Shown here: positions 1-9,135 of the stretch, in pieces
Layout of the letters: each line of letters begins with the position of its first letter
Position numbering within the stretch: position 1 is the first letter of the stretch
Assembly (NCBI GenBank): GCA_914767715.1
Contig: OU612072.1
Span: 21,266,001-21,330,000, forward strand
Length of the DNA stretch: 64,000 bases
DNA from: Membranipora membranacea
Lineage: Eukaryota > Bryozoa > Gymnolaemata > Cheilostomatida > Membraniporidae
Direction of reading: 5' to 3'
Position numbers and translations under genes: made by a program
Notes under the pieces: model-generated
What the model saw: only the letters and a program-made list of their open reading frames with translations
The model's database searches: none
Told to the model about the DNA's origin: nothing

Positions 1-1134
1 GCCAAATTGAGCGATAGAAACCATCACTTCAACTAAGAAAAGCGTTTGATTATTTTGAAAGTGAGTTTTGGTGAAGAATTGTACTGCTTTTTTAAATAGA
101 AAATACCACATATCAAACTGCTTTGATAACCATACATTTCATGAACTTCAGTTATAGAATTGAAACTCTAGTGTATTTTCTCACTCCATGTATTTATGAT
201 CTCACACCATTCTCAGTCCTTTAAAAGATGAAAATTGACACCCTCTGTCTCTTTAAGATTTTTAGGGAGTTGTCCTCTCAGAGGAAAGGAGGGTATAACT
301 TCTTCAATCTTTTAAATGATCTGTTAGAGAGAGGATGTTATTGGCATAAAAATATGACAAGGTTTTGTCACTCACTGCATCCCGGAGAATACATGGTGAG
401 GTAGGGGGTATGCTTTGAGGAATATTATCCCTGGAAAAAAATGCCAGTTACAAATTATTCTCAGGAGTGTACACAATGAGCTCACTCAAATTCCAGCAGC
501 CTGTGTGATCTGACATCTATTTCCCAGCTAACCATTAATTGGATTTCAATATATGTATCCTGGCGATGATTAATCACATCACAATTATGATTAGAGCATC
601 AACTTCACATGTCACTGCGGGAGTTTTATTGCATTGTTGACATGAGGATGTCTTATCAATGCTAAGTTCCCATGGCTGGGAATAAGGAAAAGTCACATTT
701 CTAGTTATACATAAATTAATATATCACCATTTAGCGCTACCTGCGTCATTCAACTGATAAGAGCACCAGGTGAAACTTTCACTTGTAGTGTAGTTGAATA
801 CTGATGACTCAAGTATCACTTATAAATGTAAATATTGCAAGGTCATTAATACTGACAATATGAGGTCTCATGGCCGATAATTCGCAATATACAACCAGAC
901 GCGGATGTTTGTGTCTCACATCTGATAAAAGAATAAAATTGACCACTCACAATATAGTTGATGAGTGTGTCTTAGCGGTCGAAGTGGGAACATGGGAACA
1001 CACACCGTGTTTTGATTTTTTGCTTTAATGTGCCTATCAATATGTTTAACTCAAACATATGCTTTATCCTCTACTGAATTATGAATTGTGCTACATTATA
1101 AAAGTCACTGTTCGTATAACTGAATAGCACTGGA
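1..1134. repeat. Large dispersed duplication, copy 1 (truncated by window edge)
   Basis: Bases 1-1134 are nearly the same as 14222-15357, in the same orientation, differing by scattered substitutions and small indels. The copy probably extends left of the window. Homology stops just after the GCACTGGAT near 1132; in the other copy that point is the edge of the 15358-18843 element. Copy 2 has a 93-codon open frame (14344-14625) that is broken by a stop here, so I treat the open frame as chance and not as a gene. The segment contains one set of the A-B-C hairpin modules described separately. Confidence 0.85.
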
Positions 1135-2187
1135 TGAACCCTTGTCACCCGGCTTCATAAGGACCACAGCTACTTTTTTGTGGCTGCGCAACAAGCCTAG
1201 AGTTTAGGCGAATAAGACCATAAGGGTAGAATAGTAATGTGATTCAGGATAAATTTGGCAAATAATTTGATGGGTTGTATGTCTCGCATATGGGTTAAAT
1301 CATGAAGGTTGAGGGTCTAAAATACACAATGATTAGGAACTAATTGTAAGGGCACAACTCTTACGTTAATCGGTTTTAGTTTGTAAGCGAGTTGGAGAAT
1401 GCAAGCAGTCACTCAGTGTAATTTTAAACATCTCCCTTTCTTGACGATATCATAAGCAATGTAACCTGGCAAGGAGTACTTGCAGGATAGTAACGATAAG
1501 AGTGCCAAATACGCACTCCGCGGCGGAAGTACTAAACATTGGTGACGTGAGAAGGTCTTATCAATGCTAACTACACGGAAAGCGCCCTATTAAAAGCCAT
1601 GCTTGTTCTACGTAAGTTCTAAATATTCACCGCTTATGACGCGTCAAACATTCGATAAGAGAACCTTTTACTGGAAATAATTGAATACTGTTACTTGAGT
1701 TTCTCTTATCTATGTAAAGATTACAAGGTCAGTAATACATACAAAGTCACATCTCATGGTCCTCTATGATTAAACATATATAACCAGACAGCAGCTGTTT
1801 GCATCACACAACTGATAAGAGCACATAATTCACCGTTCACTGCCGGCAGCCGAATATCAAGTCCCTGTGACTGTGTCTTAGCAGGGATAGTAATTGGTAA
1901 CCACTGACAACATCACTGTGTTTTTTTCATAGTCTGCATGAGCCTATAGATATTTATCACATACTAACCTTACATCTAAGTACAACACTTAGCCACTTGG
2001 TTCACTGTATTATGATTTTAATTACATAATATGTATTGCTTGTATACTTGAAGGACAGTTGACGAAGCCTTGGCACGCTGCCACAAGATAATAACCTAGT
2101 GACAAGGTTACAGTGAATGCAGGTAGGATCATATATCCATCACAGATAAGCTTAGAATAAGAATAAAATCCTGCACATATTTGGTAT

Positions 2188-2546
2188 TAGCCTGTCTTGA
2201 CAAGCTTTGTTCGGTGGGGGGGGGGGGGGGTAACAAAGCTTGTCAACTCTTGCATGCTCGACGGTCGAGCAGCCGATATTAAATATTGTCTTCTCTTGCG
2301 AATTGTGTACATTCCTATACAGATTGATTAGTGTGGTAAAGGAGTTATCCTCCCGATTTCAAGAGAAGACAATATTTAATATACGCTGCTCGACTATACA
2401 ATTTGATTAGTGAGATAAAGGAGGTATCTTCCTGATCGCAAGAGAAGACAATATTTAATATCGGCTATTCGACAGTCGAGCATGCAAGAGTTGACAAGCT
2501 TTGTTCCTTCCCCCCCTCACCGAACAAAGCTTGTCAAGACAGGCTA
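2188..2546. mobile_element. Palindromic MITE with 9-bp target-site duplication
   Basis: The ends are inverted copies (TAGCCTGTCTTGACAAGC at 2188, its complement ending at 2546). The element is flanked on both sides by the direct repeat ATTTGGTAT (2179-2187 and 2547-2555). Inside each end is a second, smaller inverted repeat around a poly-G or C-rich run (15 Gs at 2216), then a GCTCGAC palindrome and repeats of AGAGAAGACAATATTTAATA. No coding capacity is seen. A 9-bp duplication with long ends is typical of Mutator-like non-autonomous elements, but I cannot assign the superfamily firmly. A decayed relative lies at 34855-35131. Confidence 0.85.
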
Positions 2547-3135
2547 ATTTGGTATATGCATGGATGAGTTACATAATTTGAATTGAGATTGAAAGGCCAG
2601 TACGCCGGAAGGGCACAGCAGTTTTTATGGGAGTTGGAGAATACCTGGATCCAAGCAGTCAGGGTACTTTAAATTGTTTTTGATTGAATCAATAATTTAC
2701 ATTTAATTGGACATGCATTATTATGCATCACAGAGAGGAGAGAGGGGTAAGAATTGGGAGCAGCCCTCTCCCATCCTCCTTTTCGAAGTAATTCATCATT
2801 CTCAGGGGTGTATACAACAAGTTCTCATCCCTCCCCTCTTTCTTGGCTATACCTCATTCAATTCTTAACTACATAAGCTGGCAAAGAGGGTTTGCATTAT
2901 AGTTATGGTCAAAGTGTCGAATACACGTTTCAATGCGGAAATACAAAATATATTTGACATGAGAGGGTCTTATTAACGCTAAGCACAAGAAACAGTTCCC
3001 TAATAAAAGTCATACTTCTTGTTCTACCTATGTTCTAAATATGTTACCACTTATGGCTAGATGCTTCAAACATTTGATAAGAAAACCATAAACTGGTTAT
3101 TATTGAATATTGATGACGCAAGTTTCACATGTCAA

Positions 3136-3268
3136 TGTAAATAATACAAGGTCAGTAATACAGGCAATGTCACGTCTCACGGTCTCCCGTGATTAAACAT
3201 ATTATCTTTAATCACGGGAGACCGTGAGACGTGACATTGCCTGTATTACTGACCTTGCAATATTTACA
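3136..3268. repeat. 62-bp near-perfect inverted repeat with 9-nt loop
   Basis: Left arm 3136-3197 and right arm 3207-3268 are complementary except for about two mismatches near the outer end; the loop is 3198-3206. The arm sequence belongs to the tail of a type-B hairpin module (AAGGTCAGTAATACAGGC). This therefore looks like a recent inverted duplication, for example by template switching, inside an older repeat. Confidence 0.9.
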
Positions 3269-3385
3269 TAATATATAACCAGATGGCCGCTGGCGTCACA
3301 CAACTGATAAGAGCACCCAATTAACCACTAACTGCTTGTGGCTGAATATAGTTAATGTTACTGTCTCTTATCAGTGTAGTCTACA

Positions 3386-5048
3386 TCACACAGCAGCATA
3401 CACTTGAGGGTTACTAACAAAGCCTGCATGAGCCTGTGAAAATATTACACACTTCCCTAACATATAATCTCTAAATGTGACTCAGCTACTTTCACTACTG
3501 GATCATGCTATAACCTCTTGTACGATAACAAGGCAGTGAATGATGCTATGACATATTATAGTGTATGAAATAGAATTAAATCTGGAATAGATTATTGAGA
3601 ATTAGGTGTCTGGTTTGGAAAATGTGCTAAAGATCAAAAATTGTTCTGGTTTGGCACAGCTGCGGCAATCAGCCCCTCCTTTGTTTTATAGCAGGTTGGG
3701 GACCACCTGGGTTCAAGCGGTCAGTCAGGGTTCTGCAAAATTAAAAAGGAAAGCATCCAGGTCGCATTGTTGGATACCATAAGGCAACATAACTTCATAT
3801 AATGCCTAAGGAAATACCAGTTATTGTGGTCAACATTTTCTTCTGAATTTCATGAAATAAAAATATGCAGGGTTTCGGTTATTGAGTTTGGCTCAAACAA
3901 GCCACTGAATTGACTGCCGGCACCGTAATTGAAAGAAGACTGCTAAGATGACCATACATAATTCAATTTTTTGAAGAGGGAATCCATGTTTTTGTAAACT
4001 TGACAACATGATACCGCCTGATGGATATGAACCAACAATACATCATGTCAGAAAGGTTATGCTGCTGGTGAAATGTTACTAGATGTCAGGACGGCTATAG
4101 CTATACCAACACAAGTGTTCAATTGCTGCTGAGGCGATGTGGCTCTTTAGAAATACACAGAAAGGCTACATATCGACAACTGAAGAATTTTTTAGTCTTG
4201 AGGACAAAACATTTTGATTAGTAACTTTTTATTTAATATATATGGTAAGAATCAAAACTTGAAGCCTAGCCCTAAAATTTTACAGAGTGGGAGAATCGAA
4301 GCTGGATAATAAAAATATAGAACGATGCATGTAAATATAGTTTGGATTATGTAAGGTCATGCAATGTAATGAGGTACCAAGGGGGGATTGAGGCTAAGAT
4401 GCAAGCCTTGGATCACAGCACCCTCCCCCCAAAATTCCTCGGAATTCAAACTTTTACTTAATATAATCATCAAGATAACTCATAAATAATTGTCGCTAAT
4501 ATGAACTCAAACTTAGAGCTCACTGAAACATCAGCAGCATGGTTCATCCAGTTCCTCTTTCTTGTTATACCATCATCCGAATTTAAGCAAACAACCTGAA
4601 TTTATATGTGACTTTATTGGACACAAGAATCTGTTTTCTCATCGTAGTTCTTATTATTGAGACATGAAGAGGTCAGCATCAACTCAGCATATGCGCCAGC
4701 TTTAGTCTTTGTTGGGTAAACTAGCCTAAACGATCAGAAAACATAAAAATATCAAATAACTGCTGAATTGCATGTTTATTTTGTGTTTTGATTTAATGTT
4801 GGAGGACAGATATTCATAAGGTGACCACTATGTCTTGAGTTGCAATAATGACTTATTATAATTTGCGATGAGCAGGTTTTTTCCATCCGATCGGCAGCAT
4901 ACTAAGAATGATCATGTGACCTTATCTAGGGGTAGACCTAAACTCAGCCCAAAACAGCATGTATGGATTTGATTACCAAGCCTCGTCATGGAGCGGAAAT
5001 ACCAATTACAAATTGAATTCCATATGGTAATAAATATGTATCACTTAC
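3386..5048. other. Stretch without a supported gene, downstream of the NHL gene
   Basis: AT-rich DNA with no convincing open frame. The NHL gene on the minus strand leaves its last recognised exon at 5049 through a good donor (GTAAGTG) in phase 2, so at least one more 3' exon, polyadenylation signal or membrane anchor should lie here or beyond the left edge. I could not identify it. The text near 3700 (GGGGACCACCTGGGTTCAAGCG) resembles short passages near 1390 and 2630 and is probably old repeat. Confidence 0.4.
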
Positions 5049-5247
5049 GGAGGCATCCTACTGATGACTACAATACTCAGAGTGGGATATTTGCTCTCTT
5101 CAACAAGTCTGTCTGTCAGTCTCTGCTTCAGTTCATCCGGTATTTCCGTTACTGTGCCATCAAATGTGACATCAGTAGACCAGGTTACTGTGAGAGTGTC
5201 ATTCTCACAGCTCAGCTTAGCCTGAGAACCAGCCTTAAGGCGGCAGT
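5049..5247 (-). CDS. Exon 8: Ig-like domain
   Basis: 199 nt entering in phase 1 and leaving in phase 2. Translation has the first half of an Ig fold: AGSQAKLSCENDTLTVTWST gives strand B with its cysteine and strand C with the core tryptophan, and YPTLSIVVIS gives a strand-E-like segment. The second Ig cysteine (the Y.C of strand F) would be in the next exon, which I did not find. The plus-strand 109-codon frame at 4988-5317 overlaps this exon and is a shadow. Confidence 0.6.
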
Positions 5248-8200
5248 CTACAAATCAAAAACCACAAATATGATTGAGATTGTTATATTATATACTATGC
5301 ACTGGTTTTTCTTTTGAAGCAGCCATCGTTGCTCTCTGTCGAAGCTTTGAAAATTTAAGCACTACCATTATCAATGTGGTAATACATTTCCCATTGCTTA
5401 TCTTATTAAATAAATGATTTGTCCCATTAGCCGGTATTGCTAATGACCGCACTTTACACAAAATTAGAGATGGTGTATCTTATGGTATTCTAACTGTTTT
5501 TCTACGTCAAATATGAAAGTCATGTGTTGTAATAGGGACAGCATAATAATAAACCACTTACATTGTCGACATATCTTCCTTATCTGGTTGACATAACCAT
5601 TAGCAAGGCTTGTTAGAAAGGATCTGCCAATCTTATCAGTCAGTACTGTACACTTTACGTTTCCATACCTAGCAACAACATCTACTCCTCTCACCAACAA
5701 GTTATCTACAAAATTAGTAAATCTTAGTAAAACTTATACAATGGTACTATAGGTGTTACGCGAGGTAGTTTCCATTCGGTAACGGATCTATTTCTACTTT
5801 GGTAAATGAAAGTGGCCCTACTACAGTACCACAAATTGGAATAACATTGACTTTTACCTTTAATTTCGACTTTGAGTGAGCAGTTTGTATTTTCTCCGTT
5901 TATACGATAATTGTAAACCCATACAGGTAGTTCGAGTGTATGGGTGGTGCCATCTAGTGTGAGTTCAAGCGCAGATAACCCAGTAGAAGCAGAAACAACT
6001 CCTCTGATTACTTCTGGACACTCTTCATTCTTAGATATTGTACCTGGATAATTGAAAGCAGATGTCACGGCGATGACATGAACGCATAGTAAAGGGTGAT
6101 GACATCCAGTAGTACATTAAGCTACTGATTATAGCAACTAAAGCAACTATTGCCAGCTAGAATATTGATTTGAGAGCAGGTGCTCGTGTACCGAGTTTTC
6201 CAGGCCTGTGTCTTTTGTTTCAAGTACTACAAGGTATAAAACTAGAAAGCTCATCTCATTATTGTATCTCTATACTCACCATTATTTATGACTGAGATAT
6301 TGATGGTACAGTTGTCCTTGTGAATGGCATGATTACCAACGGAGAACTCAGATTGTACATTAGGAGTTACCTCGAATAATGCTCTCCCCTCATCAGAAGT
6401 CACATACAGTGTCATGTTTCTGTCCTGACAAGGTGATCTAGTGGTAGTTCCTACAGATTAAAATAAATGTTCAACATGACAAATACTATTCAATAACAGA
6501 GCATAAAATAATGTCTGGTAGAAATACATTTAGTTTCGATTTGAGTTTAGGTGCTCATGTACTGAGTATTCGAGTTGTATCTTTCATATAACAGGCAGCA
6601 AGGTAATTAAATGGGTAGCTCCAATTGGCAATCGACTATTAATATCTATACTTACCGATATCTATGACGATAATAGTTATAGTACAGTTGTCTCTATAGA
6701 TGACATGACTACCCACTGCAAATGCTGTCTGTTGGTCTCCAGATGTATCTACTAGTGCTCTCTCCTCATCAGATGTCACATAGAGAGTCATGTTTCTGTC
6801 CTGACAAGGGGCTTTGGAAGTGGTCATCTGTGTAGTAGCTAACGGTGTGGTAGTTGTAGGTATTGGCGTAGTTGTCAGTCTTGGATCTAGAATGTTAGAA
6901 TATTTAGTATCGTGGAGTCATTTTTAAAACACCTTTCAAACAAAATCAAAATAATTTTAAAAATTGTGGTTTCAACAGGAATATAAACAGAATTTCCAAG
7001 GCTGCTTCTCTACTTTATAACTTAATTATTTCATCTCATTCATTGGAGTAATCTTATTATGTGAGGCAAAAGTGGTAAATTAGATCATTGACATTATTAT
7101 ATTTAGTAAAATCAGCTATTTGTTGTCTCACAAGATTATCAGGCGGGAATAGCTAAAGTGATAAGATGGACCAGCAAATATCACCTATAAATTCAACTTG
7201 AGATAACAGAGATATATATATATATATATACAGCGTACTCACACATGAACTGCTGGATCTTTTTGTATTGTCCGACGTACAGAGAACTATTAGTGATGAC
7301 CAGAGAGGTTGGAAGGGACAGACATCCTGAGCAGAGGTCCAGTGTGGTGACTCTGTCTGAGTTCATGTCTACGAGTCTGATCTTGTTAGCCATGTCAGCC
7401 ACAAGTAGTGTCTGATTACCTATGAACACGAGGTCATGTGGGTAGAAGAATAGAGAGTTTAGTAGAGAGCTGTCTGCGTAGCCTGAGGTCCCTGGTGACC
7501 CGGAGATAAGTGTTATTATCTTCTGTCTGTATGTGATACGGTAGAGAGCGTGATCCCATGTTGTGACATACAGGTCACCGTTGTCATCCTGTGTCAGGTG
7601 TCTGATAGACTGGAGGAGGTCGGACTTCACGAAAGTACCGACAGAGGCTGAGCTTACATCGACTGTCCTCACAGCTTTGTTAAAGTAATCAGTGACGAGA
7701 AGCTGACTGACATCATTATTGTCTCTTATTACAGACCAGGGACGGGAGAACTGACCGGGACGACCATCTGTGTATCCTGTTGACTTACACTGTCCGCAGA
7801 AGACAGAGGTGAGGCCTGTGTGACGGTTAATCTCTCGCAGACAGTTATTATCAATGTCAGCTACAATTACACGCCTATCTGTGACTTGTGTGAAACCTCT
7901 GAAAGGGGAGAACAGAGCCTCAGTTCCTCTCCCCTCTCTGTATCCGTACACAGTGGTGTTCCCGGCTATGGTCGTAGATGTTGTACCATCGCTGGTCCTC
8001 AGGGAGAAGACGTCTGTGTACAGAATGTGACCGGGTTTGAAGAGATCTTTTTCCATGTGAAAGACATAGGAAGAGGTGGTGGTGAAGTTTGTAGCTGTAG
8101 ATCTCTCTAATCTGTAAGATTAATATTGATATGTAAATGGACGATGTTGGTTAATTTGATCGTATTCACGCAATAATTATTGAACAAAATAACCACAGAT

Positions 8201-9135
8201 ATTGCAAATGCAATATTTTAAATTCATAATTTAAATGAAGTGTATTTTTTGTATTCTAGGTATTCATGTGCTGGTGGGTGAATCAAATATATCAGAATTG
8301 TTAATTTTTCCCAAAATTTATTCAGATGGATAATTGTGTTATCTATCAACCAATTAAATTTAAAAGCAAGTTATGCACCAGACACCAAAATATATTATAT
8401 TTTACACGCTACTTAAGTTCACAGTAGATTATGGTTATTTGGAGTTGTCTCATGTTATACCCATGAGGAGGCAATACACAAAATTTCAATTAAGCGACCT
8501 AAATTCGAAATCTTGAGTAAAACAGATATTTGCTTCAATTAATCAACAAAAATGTTTGCAATGTATAAATTACGAAAAAGTAACAGCTTGTACCAAAATG
8601 AATGTGTAATACCACAAATCACAAGAAGGAATGAAACGATCAAATGATTAGTTCACTGTAAATCGCCTACCCTGAATCTGATATTTTTACTAAAGGATAT
8701 TCTAGCATAGAACGCAGAAGGCTTTCAAACCCTATTTATCGCATCGATGGAAAGTGACTCACCGATCAACTAGAGACTGCGTATCCCGATCCATACACCA
8801 CCCGGTATTTAGTGTCACACAACATAACACCTGTCAAAACAATGATGGTATTAATTAAGTTTGTTACAAAAGAAATAAGCAAGGTACTGTTGGTTAGGGG
8901 GGGGGAGACACCTCCCATATAAAGAGAATACTGATTCCCCATTGAGACTCTCTGCACACTCATCATATAAGTGTTATGTTAGGGTTAAAGTATGTCATGC
9001 TTGTAATCTTCTGTACTATAACTACGTCTTTTTTTTCAGGATTATTACATAATATCAATTATAAGGTTATAATTGAATTGCAATTCACATTGTACTTACA
9101 AGGAAAAGTGCCAGTCTCAGCTCAATGATTTTCAA
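5049..9135 (-). CDS. Secreted NHL beta-propeller protein with repeated two-cysteine domains (multi-exon, 3' end missing)
   Basis: Model on the minus strand: exon 1 9135-9100 (5' end uncertain), exon 2 8830-8763, exon 3 8111-7243, exon 4 6886-6656, exon 5 6450-6280, exon 6 6043-5858, exon 7 5705-5562, exon 8 5247-5049. All junctions are GT-AG and phases agree throughout (0, 2, 1, 1, 1, 1, 1, then out in phase 2). Exons 1-2 code a hydrophobic leader (KIIELRLALFLVLCC) ending before a TGWC motif. Exon 3 is an NHL-type propeller. Exons 4-6 each code a short domain with two conserved cysteines; exon 4 also brings a Thr/Pro-rich linker. Exon 7 is unassigned. Exon 8 looks Ig-like. Expected role: an extracellular or surface binding protein. 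Ligand and family name are unknown. Confidence 0.8.
5562..5705 (-). CDS. Exon 7 of the secreted protein, function unassigned
   Basis: 144 nt, 48 codons, symmetric phase 1, with acceptor TTTTGTAG and donor GTAAGTG. Translation contains YGNVKCTVLTDKIGRSF and ends near KICRQ. It carries two cysteines but lacks the motif of the preceding three exons. It could be the first half of a domain completed by exon 8. Confidence 0.65.
5858..6043 (-). CDS. Exon 6: diverged two-cysteine domain, copy 3
   Basis: 186 nt, 62 codons, symmetric phase 1. The cysteines sit in NEECPEVIRG and NTNCSLKVEIKG, the same spacing class as copies 1 and 2, with LELTLDGTTHTLELPVWVY between them. Sequence is much diverged but the exon phase, length and cysteine placement match, so I read it as a third member of the same domain. 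The match is weaker than between copies 1 and 2. Confidence 0.65.
6280..6450 (-). CDS. Exon 5: two-cysteine domain, copy 2
   Basis: 171 nt, 57 codons, symmetric phase 1. It shares CQDRNMTLYVTSDE with copy 1 and keeps the second cysteine in HKDNCTINISVIN. Sequence identity is high around both cysteines and low between them (EVTPNVQSEF against DTSGDQQTAF). This is a direct exon duplication; the acceptor (CTGTAG) and donor (GTGAGT) are both good. Confidence 0.8.
6656..6886 (-). CDS. Exon 4: Thr/Pro linker plus two-cysteine domain, copy 1
   Basis: 231 nt, 77 codons, phase 1 to phase 1. It starts with a threonine/proline-rich stretch likely to be O-glycosylated. The domain follows: CQDRNMTLYVTSDEERALVD, a variable middle, then VGSHVIYRDNCTITIIVID. 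The two cysteines about 40 residues apart and the alternating strand pattern suggest a small beta-sandwich held by one disulfide. It is clearly paralogous to the exon at 6280-6450. I do not recognise a named family. Confidence 0.8.
7243..8111 (-). CDS. NHL-repeat propeller exon of the secreted protein
   Basis: A single 869-nt exon; acceptor CTTACAG just above 8111, donor GTGAGT at 7242-7237. It shows the recurring NHL pattern: a glycine-rich turn (YGYREGRG, later STGYTDGRPG and GTSGYADSS), then F.SP or FS.PW, then a strand ending in a VADxxNxxIR-type motif (VIVADIDNNCLREI, LLVTDYFNKAVRTVD, LLVADMANKIRLVD). These repeats build a six-bladed beta-propeller used for protein or RNA binding; after a signal peptide, extracellular protein binding is likely. 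It extends upstream of the first methionine at 8056 by 18 in-frame codons. A 96-codon frame on the opposite strand (7820-8110) is a shadow. Confidence 0.9.

Larger units (their letters stand above)
592..3385. repeat. Three successive sets of GATAAGAG/CTCTTATC hairpin modules (A-B-C x3)
   Basis: Each set has three imperfect inverted repeats of roughly 70-100 bp. Type A ends in GTCTTATCAATGCTAAG (near 592-672, 1500-1570, 2909-2985). Type B opens with GATAAGAG or similar and runs to TTATCAATGTAAATATTGC-like sequence plus a shared AAGGTCAGTAATAC tail (752-860, 1648-1740, 3066-3165). Type C opens CACAACTGATAAGAGCAC and closes with TGTCTTAG or CTCTTATCAGTGTA (915-985, 1808-1890, 3299-3385). The sets are spaced about 0.9 and 1.4 kb apart; the longer spacing includes the inserted 359-bp element. 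Further diverged sets lie near 9290-9550 and 14815-15200, and a lone B-like copy lies near 12470-12510. Whether the arms act as GATA-factor sites, RNA hairpins or only old transposon ends cannot be told from sequence. Confidence 0.6.

Noticed and set aside
752-860. Hammerhead-ribozyme-like CTGATGA and GTGAAAC in a B module
   Set aside because: The order and spacing of the conserved CTGATGA, GAAA and cleavage-site elements do not fit a hammerhead core, and other B copies lose them.
7820-8110. 96-codon plus-strand frame
   Set aside because: Antisense shadow of the NHL exon.
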